Of a stretch of DNA of 64,000 nucleotides, positions 9,258 through 16,604 are shown piece after piece. The DNA is from Sphingobium sp. CECT 9361 (GTDB lineage Bacteria > Pseudomonadota > Alphaproteobacteria > Sphingomonadales > Sphingomonadaceae), in assembly GCF_918741285.1 (NCBI RefSeq), contig NZ_CAKKNC010000003.1, positions 124,001 to 188,000 of the forward strand, read 5' to 3'. The position numbers and the translations under genes were made by a program. Under the pieces are notes generated by a model. That model was not told the DNA's origin. It ran no database searches and worked only from the letters and a program-made list of their open reading frames with translations. Each line of letters starts with the position of its first letter. Position 1 is the first letter of the stretch.

Positions 9258-10067
9258 CTACCTTATGAGAAGCCAGACGATTGCGGCGCTTCCGGCAATG
9301 ATTCGATACCAAGCGAAGGGCGCAAACCCATGCTTCGATACGATTCCTACGAACCATTTGATGACCAGCACCGCGACGATAAATGCTACGATGAAGCCAA
9401 CGCCAATCTCCAGCCAGTTGATCCCGCCAGACATCAAGGCATCGCGGTTCTTCACCAGCTCCAGCGTCGTGGCCCCCAGCATGGTGGGGATGGCGAGGAA
9501 GAAGCTGAACTCCGCCGCGGTCCGCCGTTCCACGCCCAATGCAAGCGCGCCCATAATTGTCGCTCCGGACCGGCTGACGCCCGGTATCATCGATATGCAC
9601 TGGATAAAGCCGATGCCGATCACCCGCGCGACGGGTATGTCGGCAATCCCCACAATATGCGCGTCGCGGATCAGGCGCTCGATCACAAGGATCGCCACGC
9701 CCCCTACGACCAGTGCGACTGCCACCGTCATCGGCGAACCGAGCATCGCATCGATCTGCTTATGCAGTGCCAGCCCGATTACCGCCGCCGGGATGAAAGC
9801 GATCACCAGATTGTGCAGGAAACGCCAGGATACCGGGTTCTTCTGAAGCAAGCCGACGGCGACCGCCCAGAACGTCCGCCAGTACAGCACCACGACAGCC
9901 AGGATGGCGCCAAGTTGAATGACGACGTTGAACATCGACCATTGCTCGGCATCATAGCCCAGCAATTCGCTGGCGAGGATCAGATGGCCCGTCGAGGACA
10001 CCGGCAGAAACTCGGTCAGCCCCTCGACAATGCCGAGCAGGGTGGCCGTCAGAAAGTCGGTTGTCAC
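9258..10067 (-). CDS. uppP: Undecaprenyl-diphosphate phosphatase
   Basis: A 269-residue integral membrane enzyme of the BacA/UppP family that dephosphorylates undecaprenyl pyrophosphate to recycle the lipid carrier for peptidoglycan. Signature regions are visible: E15-x3-E19 followed by FLPVSSTGH (H28), and PGVSRSGATIMGAL near residues 165-178. About eight hydrophobic segments follow. The start is a GTG at 10065-10067. It lies 27 nt downstream of the NDUFA9-like gene on the same strand, a neighbourhood I associate with sphingomonads. Confidence 0.95.
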   Translation of the reverse strand: MTTDFLTATLLGIVEGLTEFLPVSSTGHLILASELLGYDAEQWSMFNVVIQLGAILAVVVLYWRTFWAVAVGLLQKNPVSWRFLHNLVIAFIPAAVIGLALHKQIDAMLGSPMTVAVALVVGGVAILVIERLIRDAHIVGIADIPVARVIGIGFIQCISMIPGVSRSGATIMGALALGVERRTAAEFSFFLAIPTMLGATTLELVKNRDALMSGGINWLEIGVGFIVAFIVAVLVIKWFVGIVSKHGFAPFAWYRIIAGSAAIVWLLIR

Positions 10068-10094
10068 AGGGCTGACAGTCCTTCGGTTTGGAGG

Positions 10095-11024
10095 TTATGC
10101 TTCCGCGCGACCGGCAAAACGGCCATGTCTGCGATACTGCACCAGCCAAGTGTCGGCGACGGCGGCCATGGGGGTAGGGGCGATGCCGAGTGTCTGGAAT
10201 CCCAACGCGCCGGGTGCGACTACATTATCGTGCGCCAGCATCTTGAGCTGATCGCCGGTGATTGGGCCGCCGGGTAGCATAGCGATTATCGAGGCGGCTG
10301 CCGCCGGGACGGGCACGAACAGCTTGTCACGGCCAATCGCGCGGGCGATCCAGCGGTTGATGGCTTCCATGCTCAGTACTTCGGGGCCGCCTAGCTCGTA
10401 GGTCTTGCCGCCATGTGTCATCGGATCCAGTGCCGCGATGGCAATCGCTTTCGCTACGTCGACCACATAGACGGGCTGGAATTTCGTGCCGCCGCTGATG
10501 ACGGGGACCACCGGTGCCATGCGGATCAATTGTGCGAAGCGATTGAGGAACTGGTCCTCCCGCCCAAAGATGATGGACGGACGAACGATCGTGGCGGCCG
10601 GGAAGGCTGCCCGGACGGCGGCTTCGCCCTGCCCCTTGCTGCGGCCATAAGCCGACGCGCTATCCGGATCGGCGCCGATGGCGGAAACCTGAACCATGGC
10701 TTGTACGCCAGCCTCTGCCGCGGCTTCCGCCAGGGTCTGTGCGCCCTGGCGTTGCACCGCGTCGAACGCACCGTTCAATATCCCGACCAGATTGATGACC
10801 ACGTCCGCACCGGCCACGGCACGTGCGACGCTCATCGGCTTATTTATGTCGGCGGACATAAGCTGGATCTGGCCGAGCCCACCCAAAGGCTTCAGCCGCA
10901 CAGCATTGCCCGGATTGCGCTCGGCAATGCGCACGCGCACACCACGCGAAAGAAGTTCCTGCGCTACATAGCGACCAAGAAAGCCGCCACCGCCGAAAAT
11001 CGTAACCAGCCTGTCCTGCATCAT
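10095..11024 (-). CDS. Complex I NDUFA9-family NAD(P)-binding protein
   Basis: A 309-residue extended/atypical SDR. The N-terminal dinucleotide-binding motif is IFGGGGFLGRYVAQELL (about residues 8-24), followed by SADINKP and VINLVGILN. This pattern is typical of NDUFA9-like assembly or structural proteins of alphaproteobacterial complex I. I chose the ATG pair at 11019-11024; the longer open frame upstream runs through the tRNA-Leu gene and cannot be coding. It is probably cotranscribed with uppP. Confidence 0.85.
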   Translation of the reverse strand: MMQDRLVTIFGGGGFLGRYVAQELLSRGVRVRIAERNPGNAVRLKPLGGLGQIQLMSADINKPMSVARAVAGADVVINLVGILNGAFDAVQRQGAQTLAEAAAEAGVQAMVQVSAIGADPDSASAYGRSKGQGEAAVRAAFPAATIVRPSIIFGREDQFLNRFAQLIRMAPVVPVISGGTKFQPVYVVDVAKAIAIAALDPMTHGGKTYELGGPEVLSMEAINRWIARAIGRDKLFVPVPAAAASIIAMLPGGPITGDQLKMLAHDNVVAPGALGFQTLGIAPTPMAAVADTWLVQYRRHGRFAGRAEA

Positions 11025-11181
11025 GGACCCCGTGACCAAAGCAAAAAGGGAATGTCTCGCGCTCCCTTGCCCCAGCACGCCGCGCGAAACAACCGGGGGA
11101 GGGGCATCGTGCCGTAAAAATATCGCATACAGGCGATTGACAGCATCCAGCCCGCCGACTATCCGCCGCTGCCTACCCCGT

Positions 11182-11268
11182 GCCCAGATGGCGGAATTGG
11201 TAGACGCACCAGCTTCAGGTGCTGGCGCTCGCAAGGGCGTGGAGGTTCGAGTCCTCTTCTGGGCACCA
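11182..11268 (+). tRNA. tRNA-Leu(CAG)
   Basis: The acceptor stem pairs GCCCAGA with TCTGGGC, followed by discriminator A and an encoded CCA. The anticodon stem CCAGC/GCTGG closes the loop TTCAGGT, giving anticodon CAG. A long variable arm (TGGCGCTCGCAAGGGCGT) and the T-loop GGTTCGAGTCC are present, as expected for a class II tRNA-Leu. It is the last core gene before the accessory region. Confidence 0.96.
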
Positions 11269-11385
11269 TTTACTGAAGCCTGCAGAAAACTGGGCTTTCC
11301 CGGACCCCATAGAGGACTATCTAAGTACTGAGGCGGGTTGAGCGCGAAGCCGGACATCATGGCAGGCTCAGCTATTTCTTTGGTT

Positions 11386-11505
11386 CTACCTTAGACGGTC
11401 GATCCTCGCGCGCAGACAGCTTTTCGGTTCGACGAGGCTGCGGCGATGATGGTCGCTCCACTTCTCCCATATGTGGCGGTCAAGCCGTTTGATCCCACGC
11501 AGCGT
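11386..11505 (-). pseudogene. C-terminal remnant of an IS5-family transposase
   Basis: The minus strand encodes a short fragment with WEKWSDHHRRSLVEPKSCL. It resembles the conserved W-x-K-W-S-x2-H-R-R-S-L-V-E-x-K segment I remember from the C-terminal part of IS5-group transposases. It is interrupted upstream by stops and ends early, with no inverted repeats visible. It is a decayed mobile-element scar next to the tRNA gene. Confidence 0.5.
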
Positions 11506-11851
11506 TTAATTGCTGGCTTGCACACCAGGGCCATGCGACTTCGCGGGCTCAGGGTCGAAATGACATAGCTCTTCGCACGATGCGGGCCGCAGAGCAGGAA
11601 TTCTTCGTTTGCTTGTGCTGGAAGCTTAACCGAACTGACCTTGCTGCTTATCGTAGCGAGCGGGCCGCGGGTGTCTTCCGCTGCTTAATTTGGGCGGGCG
11701 TGCAATGGGGCGATCCTGACTGGCAAAACGTGGCTTCTCCCCCTTCAATCGGGTCGGCTACCAACTGCCATCTGGCCTTTCCAATGCGCCGCTTAGCGGC
11801 GTCCAAAATGATCGTCGCCCAATAGGAACAGTCACAAACTTGTCGCTAATC

Positions 11852-11863
11852 TGGTATAGACCA
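11852..11863. promoter_or_regulatory. PhnF-like operator TGGTATAGACCA (site 1)
   Basis: The 12-mer TGGTATAGACCA is identical to the operator I recall for PhnF-type GntR repressors. It lies only 9 bp before the assigned start of the transporter gene and contains the -10-like hexamer TATAGA. Binding would therefore directly block the transporter-FAD oxidase-phnX transcript. The repressor is probably the UTRA protein at 15075-15884. Confidence 0.8.
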
Positions 11864-11871
11864 ACCATGCA

Positions 11872-13182
11872 ATGTTTCATGGTGGATCCGATCATCAGCG
11901 CGTAGGGCGCAAACCTGCCGGGGGCAGAGCGCTAATGATTGCCGGCGGGCTCGCCGCGTTCGGTGCCTATTTTGCCATGTATGCCTTTCGCAAGCCGTTT
12001 TCGGCGGGCACCTATGAAGATATGGGTCTGCTGCCGTTCGGGGTCGATTATAAGACCGGGCTGCTGATCGCGCAGGTGATCGGATATGCCTTGTCCAAGT
12101 TGATCGGGATCCGCGTCATCGCCGAGTTCGGTCGCCGAGGCAGGGCATTGGCTATCCTTTGCCTGATCGGCGCGTCCTGGTTAGCGCTGGTCCTGTTCGC
12201 GATCCTGCCCACGGGCTGGGGGCCCTTCTGCCTGCTGCTCAATGGCCTGCCGCTTGGCATGATCTGGGGGCTTGTCTTTTCGTATGTCGAAGGGCGGCGC
12301 TGCTCGGAAATGCTGGGCGCGACGCTTTGCGCCAGCTTCATACTCTCGTCTGGCGTGGTGAAATCGGTCGCCATTTGGATCATGCAGCAGGGTGTCAGCG
12401 AAAGCTGGATGCCCGCAGCGACGGGCATCGCCTTCGTGCCGGTACTGTTGCTTTCGCTCTGGGTGCTGGAACGGCTGCCGCCGCCCGATGCGCGTGACGA
12501 GGCAGAGCGGACGGCCCGCGGGCCAATGCGGCAGGCCGACCGGCGGGCCTTCCTGCGCGAACATGGCCTGCCGATGGCGGTGCTGGTGTCGGGCTATGTG
12601 CTGCTAACGGCGTTGCGTGACTTTCGCGACAATTTTGCGGTCGAACTTTGGACGGCAATGGGATTCGGTGGCGCTGCGTCAATTTTCTCGCAAAGCGAAC
12701 TCCCGGTCGCGCTGATTGCGCTGACCGGTCTGGGTGCGCTCATGCTGGTGCGCGACAACATGCGCGCACTGCTGGCAATGCACGGCGCCATAATTCTCGG
12801 CGCGCTGCTGCTCGGCGGATCGACGCTGGCCTTCCAGGCGCATCTGCTGGGCCCTCTCCCCTGGATGATTCTGACCGGTGCGGGCCTCTATCTTGGCTAC
12901 ACGCCATTCAACGCCATGCTTTTCGACCGAATGATCGCGGCGCTTGGCCGGACTGGCAATGCGGGGTTCCTCATCTATATCGCCGATTCCTCCGGCTATT
13001 GCGGCAGCGTCGCGCTGCTGCTCTACCGCAGCCTCGCTGCGCCGAAAGTCGATTGGCTGCCCTTCTTCATATCTTGCGCTTATGGGACGGCGGCGTTGGT
13101 CACCCTAATGACGCTCTTGTCGGCATTCCATTTCCTTCGCCTCCAGCGGCAAGAGTCGGCGGAGGCTCCCGTCCATGCATGA
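11872..13182 (+). CDS. DUF5690-family MFS-like transporter, probable (amino)phosphonate permease
   Basis: A 436-residue membrane protein with about 12 hydrophobic segments. The first, AAFGAYFAMYAFRKPFSAG, is typical of the MFS-related DUF5690 group. It overlaps the FAD oxidoreductase gene by 8 nt and heads a three-gene operon ending in phnX. No phosphonate ABC transporter is present in the window, so this protein is the best candidate importer for 2-aminoethylphosphonate or a relative (inference). The start codon is uncertain: the ATG at 11872 has no clear ribosome site and lies close to operator 1, and an in-frame ATG at 11935 is an alternative. Confidence 0.75.
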   Translation: MFHGGSDHQRVGRKPAGGRALMIAGGLAAFGAYFAMYAFRKPFSAGTYEDMGLLPFGVDYKTGLLIAQVIGYALSKLIGIRVIAEFGRRGRALAILCLIGASWLALVLFAILPTGWGPFCLLLNGLPLGMIWGLVFSYVEGRRCSEMLGATLCASFILSSGVVKSVAIWIMQQGVSESWMPAATGIAFVPVLLLSLWVLERLPPPDARDEAERTARGPMRQADRRAFLREHGLPMAVLVSGYVLLTALRDFRDNFAVELWTAMGFGGAASIFSQSELPVALIALTGLGALMLVRDNMRALLAMHGAIILGALLLGGSTLAFQAHLLGPLPWMILTGAGLYLGYTPFNAMLFDRMIAALGRTGNAGFLIYIADSSGYCGSVALLLYRSLAAPKVDWLPFFISCAYGTAALVTLMTLLSAFHFLRLQRQESAEAPVHA

Positions 13183-14278
13183 TGTGATCGTCGTGGGAGC
13201 AGGCATCGTCGGCCTCGCCCAAGCGCTGGCTGCCGCGCGGCGCGGCAAACGGGTGCTGGTGATCGATCGGGACGCTCAATCCAATGGCGCGTCGATCCGC
13301 AATTTCGGGTTCGTCACCGTGACCGGCCAGGAGCGCGGGCGCGTATGGGATCTGGCGCGGCGCAGCGCCCGGACGTGGCGCGAGATCGCTGGACCAGCCG
13401 GAATCCGCATCGAACAGGAGGGCTTTCTGCTGGTTGCCCAGCGGGAGGAAGCAGCGGCCGTCATCGACGCTTTTCTCGCCACAGAGATGGGCGAAGCGTG
13501 CGAGCGGCTGAGCGCGGACGAGGTTGCAGTGCGCCTTCCCGGCGCGCCCCCGGCGACTGGAGGTCTGTTCAGCCCACACGACTTGCGCGTGGAATCGCGC
13601 ACCGCCATCCCTTTGCTAGCGGCGTGGCTGGAAAAGGCTCATGGCGTCGCATTCCTGCGCGGCGTTGCTGTCCTCCATGCCGAAACGGGGCGGGTGCATT
13701 GCACGGATGGCGACCATCGCGCTGATACGATCTTCCTGTGTCCGGGCGACGACTGGGCGACGCTCCACCCTGAAATTTACGCCGAGGCGGGTATCCGGCG
13801 ATGCAAACTTCAGATGCTGCGGCTGGCGGCGCCCGGTTGGCGCTTGCCAGCGCCAGTCATGGCTGATCTTAGCATGGTGCGCTATCTCGGCTATTCCGAT
13901 TTGGGGGAAGCCGCCGCCTTGCGTTCCCGTCTGGAACGGGAAGAGAGCGAAGCGCTGCGATACGGCATACATCTGATTGCGGTCCAGAGTGCGGATGGCA
14001 GCTTGGTGGTTGGCGACAGTCATGACTATGCGGCGACGCCAGATCCCTTTTCTACGCAAGCGATCGATGCCGAGATGCTGCGGCAATATGAGGCGGTGCT
14101 AGGCGCTGCGCCGCCCGTGATCGAGCGGTGGACCGGAACCTATGCATCCGCGGATGGTCACAGCATCGTCCGGACGCCGACGGAGGGAGTCACTCTGACG
14201 GTGGTCACGAGCGGCACAGGCGCGTCGACATCCTTCGCGCTGGCCGAGGATGTGGTCGGCGGCATTTTCGACAGTTAG
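13175..14278 (+). CDS. TIGR03364-type FAD-dependent oxidoreductase (aminophosphonate oxidase-like)
   Basis: A 367-residue DAO/glycine-oxidase-fold flavoprotein. The FAD motif VGAGIVGLAQALAAARRGKRVLVID covers about residues 6-30 in short form GxGxxG. The C-terminal GTYASADGHSIVR and SGTGASTSFALAED segments resemble the flavin-contact region of the family. This group is known for co-occurring with phosphonatases where the transaminase PhnW is missing, and is proposed to oxidatively deaminate 2-aminoethylphosphonate or N-methyl forms to phosphonoacetaldehyde. Here it sits between the transporter and phnX, with no phnW in the window, which fits that role. The preferred substrate cannot be read from sequence. 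Confidence 0.85.
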   Translation: MHDVIVVGAGIVGLAQALAAARRGKRVLVIDRDAQSNGASIRNFGFVTVTGQERGRVWDLARRSARTWREIAGPAGIRIEQEGFLLVAQREEAAAVIDAFLATEMGEACERLSADEVAVRLPGAPPATGGLFSPHDLRVESRTAIPLLAAWLEKAHGVAFLRGVAVLHAETGRVHCTDGDHRADTIFLCPGDDWATLHPEIYAEAGIRRCKLQMLRLAAPGWRLPAPVMADLSMVRYLGYSDLGEAAALRSRLEREESEALRYGIHLIAVQSADGSLVVGDSHDYAATPDPFSTQAIDAEMLRQYEAVLGAAPPVIERWTGTYASADGHSIVRTPTEGVTLTVVTSGTGASTSFALAEDVVGGIFDS

Positions 14279-14288
14279 GGGAATAACC

Positions 14289-15074
14289 ATGAATGCAGCA
14301 CTGAAGGCAGTCGTGTTCGACTGGGCCGGCACGATCATCGATTTCGGTAGCCGCGCGCCGGTGGTGGCGTTGTGCAATCTATTCGAGGCGGCGGGCGTAC
14401 CGCTGACCGAAGCGGAAGCGCGGGCTGACATGGGTATGGCGAAGAGCGATCACATCGCCTCGATTCTGGTCAGACCGCGGGTCCGCGACGCCTGGACGGC
14501 AGTGCACGGTCAGGCACCGAGCGCGGTAGATGTGGAAAGGCTCTTCGCCGATATCGGCCCGATGATGCGCGAGGCTGCACGCGAATGCGCCGAACTGATC
14601 CCGGGTGCTGCCGATGTCGCGGCACGGCTTCGCGCAGCAGGCGTCAAGATCGGGTCGTGCACAGGCTATACGCGGCCGATGATGGCCGATATCCTGCCGC
14701 TCGCCGAAGCGCAGGGCTATAAGCCCGACATGCTGGTTTGTGCAGGCGACACAGCCGCCGGACGGCCCTCACCGCTGATGCTGTGGAAAAATCTGGTGGA
14801 ACTGGGCGCGTGGCCCGCTACCGCCTGCGTCAAGGTGGACGACGCAGCGGTCGGCATCGCCGAAGGGCGCGCTGCGGGGGTCTGGACCATCGGCGTCGCG
14901 GCGAGCGGGAACGGCGTGGGCCTGTCACTCGCGGCGTTCAACGCGCTCGCGGTCGATGAGCGCGCCGCTCGCGTCGCCAGGGCCCGCGCGGCGTTGGAGG
15001 ATGCAGGCGCGCATATGGTGATTGATACCTTAGCCGATTTGCCCGAAGCGCTGGCGAAGCTGCCGATCGGCTGA
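14289..15074 (+). CDS. phnX: Phosphonoacetaldehyde hydrolase (phosphonatase)
   Basis: A 261-residue HAD hydrolase that splits phosphonoacetaldehyde into acetaldehyde and phosphate. It shows the nucleophile D11 in FDWAGT, the family-specific DFGSRAPV segment, and K52 in MGMAKSDH, which corresponds to the Schiff-base lysine. The Mg-binding KVDDAAVGI motif lies near residue 185. The start at 14289 has the ribosome site aggggaa 7 nt upstream and gives the standard N-terminus. It is the third gene of the operator-1 operon and the phosphate-releasing step. Confidence 0.93.
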   Translation: MNAALKAVVFDWAGTIIDFGSRAPVVALCNLFEAAGVPLTEAEARADMGMAKSDHIASILVRPRVRDAWTAVHGQAPSAVDVERLFADIGPMMREAARECAELIPGAADVAARLRAAGVKIGSCTGYTRPMMADILPLAEAQGYKPDMLVCAGDTAAGRPSPLMLWKNLVELGAWPATACVKVDDAAVGIAEGRAAGVWTIGVAASGNGVGLSLAAFNALAVDERAARVARARAALEDAGAHMVIDTLADLPEALAKLPIG

Positions 15075-15884
15075 CTAAGCCCGCACGTTCAGATCGACAT
15101 GCACGCGGATTGCGTCGTGTCGCCAGTATTCCTGGTCATATTCGACCACCCGGCCAGAGGCGTCGAGGCTGGTGCGTACCACCAGCAGGCCGGGCGTGCC
15201 GGACTTGACGCCCAGAGCGTCGGCGGCTTCCTTCACCAGCGCGCACGGCTGCATGTCAACGCGGTTGCGCGCGACCGTTACGCCATAATGAGTCGTGAGG
15301 ATGTGGGTCAGCGATCCGTCGAGCGAGTGGGAGAGCAGGTCGGGCGCGAGCGCTGGATCGACGATGATCCGCTCTGCCAACACTGGCCGCCCGTCGATCA
15401 GCCTTCGCCGTCGGATGGTGTGCAACGTCGTGCCTGGCGCGACCCGGAAAATATCGGCCAAAGCGGACGAGGCGGGCATGCCGTTCTTCGATAGCGTTTC
15501 GGTCGTTGGCGTTCGGCCCTGTTCTGTCACATAAGTCATGAATCCGGCCCAGCGCATCGGATCGTAAGTGACAGCGGGCGGCGACACATACCATCCACTG
15601 CGGTCACGCCGGTAGATCAGCCCTTCCGCCTCAAGCTGAAAGAGCGCCTCGCGGATAGTGCCGCGCGCAGCATTGCTGCCGATCTGCAATTGCCGTTCGG
15701 AGGGCAGTTTCGCGCCGGGCGGCAGATTGCCCTTTTCGATGTTGAGGGCGATCTGGTCGCGAAGCGCCAGATATTGCGGGCCGTCGGACGTGGTGCCGGG
15801 CGTTCGCGTCCAGGAGAGTGGCTCGGTCTTCGAAGGCATTGGGGCACCAGCAGCGGGAGGAAGGGCTATGTTGGCGGCTGGCAC
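15075..15884 (-). CDS. GntR/UTRA transcriptional repressor, PhnF-like
   Basis: A 269-residue HutC-subfamily regulator. The N-terminal winged helix has LPSERQLQIGSNAARGTIRE (about residues 59-78) and QLEAEGLIYRRDRSGWYV. The C-terminal UTRA effector domain contains LIDGRPVLAERI and the closing VVEYDQEYWRHDAIRVHVD. Its position between phnX (convergent) and the HD protein gene (upstream, same strand), and five PhnF-like operators nearby, make it the likely master repressor of the phosphonate/phospholipid genes. It starts at GTG 15884; an in-frame ATG at 15839 is an alternative. Confidence 0.85.
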   Translation of the reverse strand: MPAANIALPPAAGAPMPSKTEPLSWTRTPGTTSDGPQYLALRDQIALNIEKGNLPPGAKLPSERQLQIGSNAARGTIREALFQLEAEGLIYRRDRSGWYVSPPAVTYDPMRWAGFMTYVTEQGRTPTTETLSKNGMPASSALADIFRVAPGTTLHTIRRRRLIDGRPVLAERIIVDPALAPDLLSHSLDGSLTHILTTHYGVTVARNRVDMQPCALVKEAADALGVKSGTPGLLVVRTSLDASGRVVEYDQEYWRHDAIRVHVDLNVRA

Positions 15885-15906
15885 CCCGCCAGGTCAATGG
15901 CGAAGA

Positions 15907-16455
15907 TCAGGGACGCAGCAGCGACGTGAGCAGCTGGCGATAGCTCTCCAGGTCCGGCACGTCCCAGTCGGACCGCTTGCCCTGATCGTCGTAGCGCCGC
16001 AGACGGATCGCATCCTGTGCGTCTGGCAGAGCCAGGAAGTCGGCCTGTTCCTGCGCATCATGCGGACCGCCCTGCAGCCTTAGGCTGAGCGCGGAGGCCC
16101 GACTGAGCGCCTCGACATAGCCGGGCTCCACCGCGCAGAGATAGCGCTTCGCTTCGACATGCAGCCGAACCGGCTCCGTCACTGATGGAGAAAACCAGCG
16201 CGCCAGAAAGGCGGCGCCGGTCACCTCGTGCTGCGCGTCGATTCCCTTTTGCTCGGCCGCATTACCCGCATCGTTCAGGAACTGGCCGACGTCGTGCAGC
16301 AAGGCGGCTGCGGCCAGCGCATCGGACGCGCCGTCGATCCGGGCGAGGTGGCCGCATTGCAGTATGTGCGCCATCTGGCTCACATCCTCTCCATAGCTCA
16401 GATCTCCGGACTCGCGCAGAAGTGTGAAAATGTCGTCGATGATCTGGGTCGTCAT
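15907..16455 (-). CDS. PhnZ-like HD-domain protein of phosphonate operons
   Basis: A 182-residue HD-domain protein of the TIGR03276 group. From the chosen start it reads MTTQIIDDIFTLLRESGDLSYGEDVSQMAHILQ in family style. It has the Y-x-x-E (SYGED) near residues 20-23 that in PhnZ contacts substrate and iron, and HD residues in AALLHDVGQF. PhnZ oxidatively cleaves 1-hydroxy-2-aminoethylphosphonate to glycine and phosphate with a mixed-valence di-iron site. The partner dioxygenase PhnY is not in the window. It is first in an operon with the GntR gene, behind operator 2. A longer start (GTG 16494) is possible. Confidence 0.8.
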   Translation of the reverse strand: MTTQIIDDIFTLLRESGDLSYGEDVSQMAHILQCGHLARIDGASDALAAAALLHDVGQFLNDAGNAAEQKGIDAQHEVTGAAFLARWFSPSVTEPVRLHVEAKRYLCAVEPGYVEALSRASALSLRLQGGPHDAQEQADFLALPDAQDAIRLRRYDDQGKRSDWDVPDLESYRQLLTSLLRP

Positions 16456-16537
16456 AGGGCTGTAATGCTCGCACGGTGAGGAGAGGTCGGACACGGGGAC
16501 GACCCGCTGTCAGCATGTCGCCAATCTGTAGTAGAAT

Positions 16538-16549
16538 TGGACTATACCA
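16538..16549. promoter_or_regulatory. PhnF-like operator TGGACTATACCA (site 2)
   Basis: Reverse complement TGGTATAGTCCA, identical to site 4. It lies between the divergent HD-gntR operon (minus) and the phospholipase C gene (plus), so one site can control both. Read toward the HD gene it contains the -10-like TATAGT. Confidence 0.8.
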
Positions 16550-16604
16550 GTTTTAGGTCATATTGGCGACAGTCAATGTCGTCTCTTGTGAAGGAAGCTG
16601 CGGC

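Larger units (their letters stand above)
11269..11871. other. Non-coding stretch at the core/accessory junction
   Basis: About 600 bp after tRNA-Leu with no convincing intact gene. It contains an IS5-type transposase remnant at 11386-11505 and the PhnF-like operator at 11852-11863. An 81-codon open frame at 11580-11825 has no recognisable family features, so I do not call it. I see no copy of the tRNA 3' end in the rest of the window. Confidence 0.6.

Noticed and set aside
10095..11360. 421-codon version of the NDUFA9-like gene
   Set aside because: The extra 112 codons run antisense through the tRNA-Leu gene; the family-like protein begins at 11024.
11580..11825. 81-codon open frame after tRNA-Leu
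   Set aside because: No family-like sequence, unusual Trp/Cys-rich composition and no convincing ribosome site; it lies in an IS-scarred gap.
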